Positions 6,508 through 12,446 of a stretch of 12,739 nt of DNA are shown in pieces. The DNA is from RBG-16-57-9 sp964529745 (GTDB lineage: Archaea > Thermoproteota > Bathyarchaeia > TCS64), in assembly GCA_964529745.1 (NCBI GenBank), contig CAZGZR010000076.1, positions 1 through 12,739 of the forward strand, read 5' to 3'. The stretch's first letter is position 1, and every line of letters begins with the position of its first letter. The position numbers and the translations under genes are program-made. A model generated the notes under the pieces. It saw only the letters and a program-made list of their open reading frames with translations. It ran no database searches and was not told the origin of the DNA.

Positions 6508-7487
6508 GTAACATGAGCAGACTGACGATGAAGGAAGCAGCACACATAGAGGACACGCTGACCAGCGGCCACAGGCTCTGCGCCGGTTGCGCCCACCCCA
6601 TCGTAGCTAGGATGATAATGAAAGCCGCCTCCGACAAGCCCACCATAGTCACCAACGCCACAGGGTGCCTCGAAGTCGCCACCACCATCTTCCCGTTCAC
6701 CAGCTGGAAGGTGCCTTGGCTCCACAACGCCTTCGAGAACGCCGCGGCCAACGCCAGCGGCATCGAGGCCACGTGGAGGGCCCAGAGGCGTAAAGGCAAG
6801 GGGCCCCTCGCCAAGTACGACGACATAAACATAATAGCCTTCGCCGGCGACGGCGGCACCTACGACATAGGCATCCAGGCGCTCAGCGGCGCCCTGGAGC
6901 GGGGCCACCACTTCACCTACGTGCTCATGGACAACGAGGCGTACATGAACACGGGAATCCAGCGGAGCGGCGGAACGCCCCTCGCGGCCAGCACAACCAC
7001 CAGCCCCGCAGGGAAAGTCCTCCCGGGCAAGACTCATTGGAAGAAGCCCATCATGGACATCGTCGTCGCCCACGAGATACCCTACGCGGCGACGCTGAAC
7101 CCGGCTTGGCCCCAGGACGTGCTGGACAAGTGCAGGAAGAACTTCGGCATAGAGGGACCCAAGTTCCTACACGCGTTCATCGGCTGCACCAGGGGCTGGA
7201 GATACCCCACCTCCGACACCATCAGCGTCTCCAAGCTGGCCACCCAAACCTGCGTGTTCCCCCTCTACGAGGTGGAGCGCGTCGACGGGTGGCCCGTGTA
7301 CAAGCTCAGCGGCCCCAGCGCCGCCATCGCGCGCAGGCCGGAGAGCAAGAAGCCGGTGGAGGAGTACCTGAAGACCCAGGGAAGATTCCGCCACCTGTTC
7401 AGGCCCGAGCCCAACACGGAGCTGCTCGAGATCATCCAGAAGGGCGTCGACCACCGCTGGGAGATGCTGCTCGAGAAGTGCGAGTAG
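6504..7487 (+). CDS. porB: Pyruvate:ferredoxin oxidoreductase, beta subunit (TPP-binding)
   Basis: A 327-residue protein. Cysteines for the proximal [4Fe-4S] cluster are visible: C26 and C29 in LCAGCAHP, C55 in NATGCLE and a distal Cys in FIGCTRGWRYP. The thiamine diphosphate/Mg2+ motif is IIAFAGDGGTYDIGIQALSGALERG followed by VLMDNEAYMNTGIQRSGGTP. The Asn-containing NEAYMNTG and the TTTSPAGK stretch are specific to the pyruvate enzymes. Start is either GTG 6504, which overlaps porA and has GGAG at 6493-6496 at good spacing, or ATG 6513 (three residues shorter) with GGTGA just upstream. It closes the operon and is followed after 15 bases by the convergent cruF gene; I see no clear terminator there. 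Confidence 0.95.
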   Translation: MSNMSRLTMKEAAHIEDTLTSGHRLCAGCAHPIVARMIMKAASDKPTIVTNATGCLEVATTIFPFTSWKVPWLHNAFENAAANASGIEATWRAQRRKGKGPLAKYDDINIIAFAGDGGTYDIGIQALSGALERGHHFTYVLMDNEAYMNTGIQRSGGTPLAASTTTSPAGKVLPGKTHWKKPIMDIVVAHEIPYAATLNPAWPQDVLDKCRKNFGIEGPKFLHAFIGCTRGWRYPTSDTISVSKLATQTCVFPLYEVERVDGWPVYKLSGPSAAIARRPESKKPVEEYLKTQGRFRHLFRPEPNTELLEIIQKGVDHRWEMLLEKCE

Positions 7488-7502
7488 CCCCAACCCCTTA
7501 TA

Positions 7503-8222
7503 TTATTCATAGATTCTAAGAAGAGCCAGGATCTCCGCCACGCCAAGCAGGCCGGGTATCAGAAGAATGTTAAGCAGGTTGTACCCCGTCCAGAAGCACA
7601 GTATCCAGATGAGGCTGGTGGAGACGCTGGACGGCAGAGGGAGGCTGCCCTCTCCCCCAGTCAACACGTGGAAAAGCGCCGAGTACGCGAAGCCCGTCAC
7701 GACCCAGCCCAAGAAGTTAACCAGGGGCACGCCGTAGTAGGGCCCAGGGCTTGTCCATGCCCAGAACCCGGTGTGGACGGCCGCCGGGTCGATCACCAGG
7801 TCCACAGACACGTTCGCTAAAGCCGAGAACAGCGCGAACCTCGTGAGGCTGCCATAGCTATACCTGCCGGCGACGGTCATCGCCCCGAGCAGTATCGGCG
7901 TATAGGCGAAGCTCACAGAGGCGGGGACGAGCCCCATCACCATGTAGCCCAGCATCCCAGAATAATGGAACTCGCCGTACGGGAAACCCGTCCACACGGC
8001 GAAGGCCTCAACGAGCAGAGGCAGGACGCTTAGGACGAGGAGAGCGGTCAGTCCCCTCCTCGCCCCCGCATAATTTACTAAGGTAACGTACGAGGGCAGC
8101 GCGAAAAAAGCGATGAAGACTGCTGACAGCGAGCCGAAGGGTGCCGCCGACGCGAACCGCACCATAAAATAACTTGAAACGAAGAACACAGCGCCGACGA
8201 AGGCTACCAGTTTCCTCTCCAT
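7503..8222 (-). CDS. cruF: CruF-like carotenoid hydratase (DUF422 membrane protein)
   Basis: A 239-residue integral membrane protein with about six to seven hydrophobic segments. The family motifs are clear: EAFAVWTGFPYGEFHYSGMLGY in the middle and VDLVIDPAAVHTGFWAW...YYGVPLVNFLGW near the C-terminus, with the conserved D, DP, W and N residues. CruF proteins hydrate the end groups of acyclic carotenoids; in haloarchaea the enzyme turns bisanhydrobacterioruberin into bacterioruberin. Context supports this: it is divergent from crtI-crtB-UbiA. Start choice: an ATG at 8273 gives 17 more residues, but the TATA element at 8287-8297 would start transcription near 8265, downstream of that ATG. The ATG at 8222, followed directly by MERK and the first membrane helix, is therefore preferred. 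The reaction is inferred; the family also includes members of unknown activity. Confidence 0.85.
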   Translation of the reverse strand: MERKLVAFVGAVFFVSSYFMVRFASAAPFGSLSAVFIAFFALPSYVTLVNYAGARRGLTALLVLSVLPLLVEAFAVWTGFPYGEFHYSGMLGYMVMGLVPASVSFAYTPILLGAMTVAGRYSYGSLTRFALFSALANVSVDLVIDPAAVHTGFWAWTSPGPYYGVPLVNFLGWVVTGFAYSALFHVLTGGEGSLPLPSSVSTSLIWILCFWTGYNLLNILLIPGLLGVAEILALLRIYE

Positions 8223-8286
8223 GATGGGATACTGTCGAACCTTTACTGAAAAACCATTCCTAAAGCGATACATGAAGAATTGTGAA

Positions 8287-8297
8287 GATATATTAAC
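8287..8297. promoter_or_regulatory. TATA element shared by cruF and crtI
   Basis: GATATATTAAC is the strongest AT-rich element in the short cruF-crtI divergent region. Its centre is 27 bases before the crtI ATG at 8319, exactly right for a leaderless crtI mRNA. On the minus strand it reads GTTAATATATC and predicts a cruF transcription start near 8265. One element could thus drive both arms of the carotenoid cluster, tying their expression together. A second AT-rich stretch (CTTATATG) lies at the crtI start itself. Confidence 0.55.
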
Positions 8298-8318
8298 TGC
8301 CGTCTAGGGAACGCTTAT

Positions 8319-9800
8319 ATGTTTATAACAGTCATCGGAGCCGGCTTCGGCGGCTTAGCCGCAGCCGCGCTCCTAGCCAAGCAGGGACACGAGGTCACGC
8401 TGCTGGAGAAGCTGGGCCGCCCCGGCGGAAGGGCGCGGGTGCTGGAGGAGAAGGGGTACAGCTTCGACATGGGCCCCAGCTGGTACCTGATGCCCGACGT
8501 ATTCGAGAAGTTCTTCGAGGAGTTCGATAGAAAGCCAGGCGACTACTACGACCTCATCCGCGTGGACCCCTCCTACAGGATATTCTTTGACGGAGAAAGC
8601 GTTACAGACGTCTCGGCCTCCCTGGAGGAGAACTACGGCCTATTCGACGAATTCGAGGAGGACGGCGGCGAGAAGCTGCGCAGGTACCTGGAGCAGGCGG
8701 AGCGTCACTACAGGCTCGCCATGGACGAGATGCTGTACAGGGAGTATGACAGCGTCTGGGATCTGTTCAGCGGCAGGCTGGCGCTGGAGGGCTTCAGGCT
8801 GCCCCTGTTCAGCGATATAGACAGCTACATCAGCAAGACGTTCAAGAGCCCCAGGTCCAAGAAGATTCTGGAGTATAGCATAGGCTTCATCGGGGGGAGC
8901 CCCCACAACACGCCCGCCCTCTACTACATCATGAACCACGTGGACTTCAAGCTAGGGGTCTGGTACCCAGCCGAGGGAGGCATAGGCAGGGTCGTTGACG
9001 CGCTGGTCCAGCTCTGCGAGGAGCACGGCGTCGAGATCAGGTACGACCAGGAAGTCAAGAAGATAGAAGTCAGGGAAGGCAAGGCTAGGCGTGTCGTCAC
9101 AGATGACGGGGCCGTCGAGACCGACCTTGTGGTGGTGAACGCCGACTACCCCCACAGCGAGCTAGAGCTGCTTGAGCCCCGCTACAGGAGCTACGACGAA
9201 AAGTACTGGGACAGCCGAGTAATGGCACCGTCGGCGCTGGTGCTCTACGTGGGCATAGACAAGAAGCTGCCCCGGCTGGAGCACCACAACCTTTTCCTCA
9301 CCAAGGACTGGGACCAGGGCTTCGAGAGCATATTCGACCCCAAGAAGGCGATGTGGCCCGAGACGCCCAGCTACTACATCAACGTCACCTCGAAGAATGA
9401 CCACACGACGGCTCCGAAAGGCGGTGAGACGCTGTTCGTGCTGGTGCCGCTGGCCCCGGACCTGGAGGACACCCCGGAGATACGGGAAAGATACTACGAC
9501 AAGATGATCACCCACCTGGAGACGCTGGCCGGGGAGCCCATCAAGGGCCACGAAGTCGTGAAACGCGTCTACGCCGTAGACGACTTCCGAGAGGACTACA
9601 ACGCGTACAAGGGCACAGCCTTGGGGCTCACCCACACTCTTAGGCAGACGGCGCTGTTCAGACCCAGCCACAAGAGTAGGAGGGTTGATAACCTCTACTA
9701 CACGGGCCACTACACCCACCCGGGCATAGGGATGCCCATGTGTCTCATCAGCAGCCAGGTCCTCGCCAAGACCATCGAAAAAACCGTTGAAAGAGGGTAG
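8319..9800 (+). CDS. crtI: Phytoene desaturase (CrtI family)
   Basis: A 493-residue FAD-dependent carotenoid desaturase of normal length. The N-terminal dinucleotide fold ITVIGAGFGGLAAAALLAKQGHEVTLLEK (3-31) has G7-x-G9-x-x-G12, and RPGGRARV and FDMGPSWY follow as in CrtI proteins. The C-terminal GHYTHPGIGMPMCLISSQVLA is the CrtI signature with the conserved THPG. The enzyme dehydrogenates phytoene stepwise, commonly to lycopene; some relatives (CrtD) add 3,4-desaturations. Only one desaturase is encoded in this window, so it may act at more than one stage, which is inference. It is the first gene of crtI-crtB-UbiA, likely leaderless, with 9 bases to crtB. Confidence 0.94.
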   Translation: MFITVIGAGFGGLAAAALLAKQGHEVTLLEKLGRPGGRARVLEEKGYSFDMGPSWYLMPDVFEKFFEEFDRKPGDYYDLIRVDPSYRIFFDGESVTDVSASLEENYGLFDEFEEDGGEKLRRYLEQAERHYRLAMDEMLYREYDSVWDLFSGRLALEGFRLPLFSDIDSYISKTFKSPRSKKILEYSIGFIGGSPHNTPALYYIMNHVDFKLGVWYPAEGGIGRVVDALVQLCEEHGVEIRYDQEVKKIEVREGKARRVVTDDGAVETDLVVVNADYPHSELELLEPRYRSYDEKYWDSRVMAPSALVLYVGIDKKLPRLEHHNLFLTKDWDQGFESIFDPKKAMWPETPSYYINVTSKNDHTTAPKGGETLFVLVPLAPDLEDTPEIRERYYDKMITHLETLAGEPIKGHEVVKRVYAVDDFREDYNAYKGTALGLTHTLRQTALFRPSHKSRRVDNLYYTGHYTHPGIGMPMCLISSQVLAKTIEKTVERG

Positions 9801-9809
9801 AGAAGACGT

Positions 9810-10631
9810 TTGAACCCATTACTGAGACGGATATTCAAGCAGGGAAGCAAGACATACTTCTACGCGAGCATATTCTTCCCGCCGGACGTCAAGGAAGACG
9901 TGTTCAGGCTCTACAGCTTCGTGAGAAAAGCCGACGACTACGTGGACTGCGTCCCACAGCAGAAACAAGAGTTCTACGCTTTCAAAGACATGTACCTTAG
10001 ATCGCTCCACGACGAGGAGACCGGTAACCCCGTCATCGACGGCTTCAGGGAGCTCATGGTGAAAAGAGACTTCGAGCCCAGCTGGGTCGAAGCCTTCTTG
10101 AACAGCATGGAGGCCGACCTCTACATCAAGAGCTACGAGACCGTGGAGAAGCTCAAGACCTACCTTTACGGCTCCGCGGAGGTTGTAGGCCTCATGATGG
10201 CTAGGATACTCGGGCTCGACCCGGGCTCGCACACCTCAGCCAGGTACCTGGGGAGCGCCATGCAGTACGTCAACTTCATCAGGGACATCAAGGAGGACCT
10301 CTGGTTGGGGCGAAACTACTTCCCTCGGAGCGAGTACACGGAGAACGGGTTGACGAGCCTGGAGCCCAGCCACGCATACGGGAATCCGGAGGGGTTCACG
10401 GGCTTCATCCGGACCCAGCTCTCCCGATACTTCGGCTGGCAGGAGACCGCCGAGGAGGGTTTTGGCTACATACCCAGGCGGTACCTGATCCCCATCAAGA
10501 CCGCTAGCGAGATGTACAAGTGGACGGCCCGGGTGATCCACAGGGACCCCTTCATCGTCTACGAGAGGAAGGTGAAGCCCAGCGTCACCAGGATCGTCGG
10601 CACCATAGGCTACAACACGTTGTTCACGTGA
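9810..10631 (+). CDS. crtB: Phytoene synthase (CrtB)
   Basis: A 273-residue trans-isoprenyl diphosphate synthase of the squalene/phytoene synthase family. It condenses two geranylgeranyl diphosphates to phytoene, the committed step to carotenoids. The two Mg2+-binding Asp-rich motifs are present: LYSFVRKADDYVD (D42, D43, D46) and QYVNFIRDIKEDLWLGRNYFP (D159, D163). It begins at a TTG in the 9-base gap after crtI with only a distant purine-rich stretch (GAGGGT at 9793-9798). No better start is available, because the conserved N-terminus FKQGSKTYFYASIFFP begins eight residues later. Its TGA overlaps the GTG of the next gene. Squalene synthase is less likely given the crtI neighbour. Confidence 0.94.
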   Translation: MNPLLRRIFKQGSKTYFYASIFFPPDVKEDVFRLYSFVRKADDYVDCVPQQKQEFYAFKDMYLRSLHDEETGNPVIDGFRELMVKRDFEPSWVEAFLNSMEADLYIKSYETVEKLKTYLYGSAEVVGLMMARILGLDPGSHTSARYLGSAMQYVNFIRDIKEDLWLGRNYFPRSEYTENGLTSLEPSHAYGNPEGFTGFIRTQLSRYFGWQETAEEGFGYIPRRYLIPIKTASEMYKWTARVIHRDPFIVYERKVKPSVTRIVGTIGYNTLFT

Positions 10632-11494
10632 TCAGGTTGAATCCAAAGGAGTACCTGGGGCTCGCCGTCAGGGTCAGCAGGCCGCGTTTCTGGTTCTACC
10701 TCCTGGGGCCCTACACGGTGGGCTGCATATGGGGCGCCGACAGGTACCTAGACCTGTTGAACCCGTGGTTCTTCACGTACTTCTTTTTCTTCATGTTCCC
10801 GGCTAACGTGCTTCTCTACGGCGTCAACGACCTCTGGGACCAGGAGACCGACGAGCTGAACCCGAAGAAAGAGGGGAAGGAGCACCGCTTGAAGCAGGGG
10901 GAGCGGATGGCCCTGAGGCGGCTGGTCTGGGCGTCGCTTGGGCTGGGCCTGTTGTTGACGGTCTTCCAGGCTAGTATAGTCGAGAGGCTGATACTCTCGG
11001 CGTTCATCTTTCTAAGCTACTTCTATAGCGCTGGGCCCATACGTTTCAAGCAGAGGCCGATCCTAGATTCGGCGTCAAACATACTGTATGCATTGCCCGG
11101 CGTCTTCTCATATTACTGGGTCTCGGGGACGCTGCCGCCTACGCCTGTGCTGGCCGCTGCCTTCATGCACACCTTCAGCATGCACCTCTTCTCGGCGGTG
11201 CCCGACATAGCCTACGACACGGAGACAGGGATAAGGACCACGGCGGTCGTACTCGGCAGACGGGCTTCGCTTGCTCTATGCTTCGCGTTGTGGACTGGGT
11301 TGGCCGCGTTTACCATTCGACTAGGCCAAGGGAACCCCTTGAGCCTGCTTCCTTTGACATATCCGATGGCAGCGGCTGGGCTGCTGGCCTTGGACAGGGC
11401 CGTCGACTCTGTGTACTGGTTCTACCCGTACATCAACACCTGCTTCGGATGCCTACTCTTCCTTTCCAAGGCTGTTATGACGCCTTGGGGCTAG
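10628..11494 (+). CDS. lyeJ: UbiA-family prenyltransferase, probable lycopene elongase (LyeJ-like)
   Basis: A 288-residue membrane protein with about seven to nine hydrophobic segments. Both UbiA Asp-rich motifs are present: NDLWDQETD (N67, D68, D71, D75) and DIAYDTETGIRTTAVVLG (D193, D197, G201), which bind the Mg2+-diphosphate of a prenyl donor. The second motif with xxTTAxxLG matches lycopene elongases and related UbiA enzymes. In haloarchaea LyeJ adds a C5 unit to each end of lycopene, giving C50 carotenoids; fusion to crtI-crtB in one operon and a divergent cruF support this reading. Alternatives are a geranylgeranylglyceryl phosphate synthase-like or quinone prenyltransferase. The start is GTG overlapping the crtB TGA (GTGA); an earlier in-frame ATG at 10520 lies inside crtB and translates to nonsense. 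Confidence 0.86.
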   Translation: MIRLNPKEYLGLAVRVSRPRFWFYLLGPYTVGCIWGADRYLDLLNPWFFTYFFFFMFPANVLLYGVNDLWDQETDELNPKKEGKEHRLKQGERMALRRLVWASLGLGLLLTVFQASIVERLILSAFIFLSYFYSAGPIRFKQRPILDSASNILYALPGVFSYYWVSGTLPPTPVLAAAFMHTFSMHLFSAVPDIAYDTETGIRTTAVVLGRRASLALCFALWTGLAAFTIRLGQGNPLSLLPLTYPMAAAGLLALDRAVDSVYWFYPYINTCFGCLLFLSKAVMTPWG

Positions 11495-11516
11495 CGCTGC
11501 GTCTGAGATGCTAACC

Positions 11517-11524
11517 GTTTAATA
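11517..11524 (+). promoter_or_regulatory. TATA-like element of the ferritin-like gene
   Basis: GTTTAATA lies in the 59-base gap after the UbiA gene, about 33 bases before the ATG at 11554. It predicts a transcription start near 11546 and a leader of about 8 bases without a Shine-Dalgarno sequence. The gap is AT-rich overall and also holds CTAACC (11511-11516) and AGGTTA (11546-11551), a loose inverted pair that may be chance. Confidence 0.45.
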
Positions 11525-11553
11525 GCATAGTTGGTAATTTAGACTAGGTTAAA

Positions 11554-11850
11554 ATGCCTGAGTTTGGAAACCCGTTCAGCGGTATGGCCGCCGACAGGAA
11601 GCTGACCCACGAGGAGCTCGTGAGGGCGATAAGGTTCATGGTCGCGGCCGAGTACGAGGCCATACAGCTCTATATGCAGCTCGCCGAGTCCACGGACCAC
11701 GAGCTGGCTAAGAAGGTGCTCGTAGACGTAGCGGACGAGGAGAGGGTGCACGCCGGCGAGTTCCTGAGGCTCCTCTACGAACTGGCCCCCGACGAGAAGG
11801 ACCATTACGTCGAGGGCTTCGAGGAAATAGAGGAGCTCATGGAGGAGTAG
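11554..11850 (+). CDS. Ferritin-like protein, encapsulin-associated (EncFtn-type) family
   Basis: A 98-residue two-helix ferritin-like protein. ELVRAIRFMVAAEYEAIQLYMQLAE carries E33 and Y40, and VLVDVADEERVHAGEFLRLL carries E63 and H66 of the ExxH iron motif. Half-ferritins of this sort dimerise to complete a di-iron site with ferroxidase activity. By eye it closely matches, from memory, the N-terminal ferritin-like domain fused to the Pyrococcus encapsulin shell protein, including the tail LLxELxPDEKDxxxEGFEEIEEL. Here it stands alone: no shell (HK97-fold) gene is in the window, and I see no C-terminal encapsulation peptide after EELMEE. It lies downstream of the carotenoid operon with its own promoter and a T-rich terminator. 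Rubrerythrin-like peroxide defence is the alternative role. Confidence 0.85.
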   Translation: MPEFGNPFSGMAADRKLTHEELVRAIRFMVAAEYEAIQLYMQLAESTDHELAKKVLVDVADEERVHAGEFLRLLYELAPDEKDHYVEGFEEIEELMEE

Positions 11851-11858
11851 CCCCCAAC

Positions 11859-11875
11859 TTTTTTACTCATTTTTT
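11859..11875 (+). terminator. T-rich terminator after the ferritin-like gene
   Basis: Two runs of six T (11859-11864 and 11870-11875) follow the TAG by 8 bases on the plus strand, without a stem-loop. Oligo-T tracts of this kind are the usual intrinsic terminators in archaea. It overlaps the last codons of the convergent glycosylase gene. Confidence 0.6.
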
Positions 11876-12312
11876 CGCCAGTAGGACTTCTCCCACGGCT
11901 CAGGTGGTCCTGGTCTGACCCTGAACAGCGGGTGAGAAGCCACCTCCGAGACGCCGAGGTTCTCGCGGTACTTGTCTGGCTGCCTCTCCTTGAGCCTCTC
12001 CTGCAGGGTCTTGAACTCGTACTCCAGTTGGCCCCGGTTCAACCCGATGAGGTCAACCTCCGCGTGGGGGTACAGTATCTTGGAGCAGTCGTAGCTGTAG
12101 CCTCTCTTCTGGCCCTCTTCATGAACCTTCGCGAGGTAGCGGCCGACGGCGTGTAGGGGGGCTCTATGCGCCTTGAAGCGGTCCAGCTGGGGATGGTTTC
12201 TCCAGCCTCTCGTCTCCCCCTGCAACACCTTCTGGGCAAGCAGCGTTTCCCGCCAAAGGGCTCCCAGCCCCTTCCAGTCGAGGTATCGGGGGTGAAGCGA
12301 CCATATCCTCAT
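11863..12312 (-). CDS. Pyrimidine dimer DNA glycosylase family protein (DenV-like)
   Basis: A 149-residue protein of the Pyr_excise family, related to T4 endonuclease V. The N-terminal MRIWSLHPRYLDWKGLGALWRETLLAQKVLQG, the middle NHPQLDRFKAHRAPLHAVGRYLAKVHEE and RGYSYDCSKI are hallmarks of the cellular branch. LWRET puts R21 and E22 where T4 DenV has R22 and catalytic E23. T4's N-terminal nucleophile Thr2 is absent; residue 2 is Arg, as far as I recall is common in this branch. Family members are thought to cut the glycosyl bond of UV-induced pyrimidine dimers; activity of this branch is less sure. The start ATG at 12312 matches the family N-terminus exactly; an upstream ATG at 12393 would add 27 residues encoded by promoter sequence. 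A perfect palindrome lies just upstream. Confidence 0.85.
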   Translation of the reverse strand: MRIWSLHPRYLDWKGLGALWRETLLAQKVLQGETRGWRNHPQLDRFKAHRAPLHAVGRYLAKVHEEGQKRGYSYDCSKILYPHAEVDLIGLNRGQLEYEFKTLQERLKERQPDKYRENLGVSEVASHPLFRVRPGPPEPWEKSYWRKNE

Positions 12313-12326
12313 GGCTTCCGCAGGTC

Positions 12327-12342
12327 TACCACGATCGTGGTA
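12327..12342. promoter_or_regulatory. Perfect 16-bp palindrome, candidate operator
   Basis: TACCACGATCGTGGTA is identical to its reverse complement. It starts 14 bases upstream of the glycosylase ATG and abuts the TATA-like element of that gene, so it spans the region between TATA box and transcription start. A protein bound there would block polymerase recruitment or initiation, the classic layout of an archaeal repressor site. The bound factor is unknown; the divergent HTH gene is one candidate. Confidence 0.6.
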
Positions 12343-12349
12343 TTTAGAT
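12341..12349 (-). promoter_or_regulatory. TATA-like element of the glycosylase gene
   Basis: Read on the minus strand the sequence is CTAAATACC preceded by purine-rich GGGGAGCAT, resembling a TATA box with an upstream BRE. Its centre is about 33 bases before the ATG, so the expected transcription start is near 12319 with a leader of about 7 bases. It touches the 16-bp palindrome. Confidence 0.45.
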
Positions 12350-12410
12350 GCTCCCCGCATTCCTGGTACCTGTGATGGCCTCCCTGGCTCCATGCCGAGG
12401 CACGTTAGAC

Positions 12411-12420
12411 GGTTTTATTA
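12411..12420 (+). promoter_or_regulatory. TATA-like element of the HTH regulator gene
   Basis: GGTTTTATTA lies about 31 bases before the ATG at 12447 on the plus strand. The predicted transcription start is near 12442, giving a very short leader that begins about where GAGGAT precedes the start codon. Confidence 0.5.
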
Positions 12421-12446
12421 CGCTGAACACATCATTCAATGAGGAT

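Noticed and set aside
5797..6543. Long minus-strand open frame antisense to porA/porB
   Set aside because: Composition (Val/Leu/His repeats) reflects the codon pattern of the opposite strand; no promoter, start signal or family resemblance.
9162..9719. Minus-strand open frame of 185 codons antisense to crtI
   Set aside because: Mirror of crtI codon usage, no recognisable domain, no ribosome binding site or promoter.
10520..10627. Upstream extension of the UbiA frame inside crtB
   Set aside because: The extra 36 residues are a shadow of crtB (Arg/His/Gln-rich). The GTG overlapping the crtB stop and the family N-terminus both support 10628.
11495..11553. Inverted pair CTAACC / AGGTTA in front of the ferritin-like gene as an operator
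   Set aside because: The arms are only five to six bases, imperfect and about 30 bases apart in AT-rich DNA; chance is the simpler explanation.
11863..12393. Longer form of the glycosylase starting at 12393
   Set aside because: The added 27 residues cover the palindrome and TATA-like element and have no family counterpart; MRIWSLHP is the conserved N-terminus.
12348..12446. Upstream extension of the HTH gene
   Set aside because: It would place coding sequence over the probable TATA box at 12411-12420 and adds residues without family resemblance; GAGGAT precedes the ATG at 12447.
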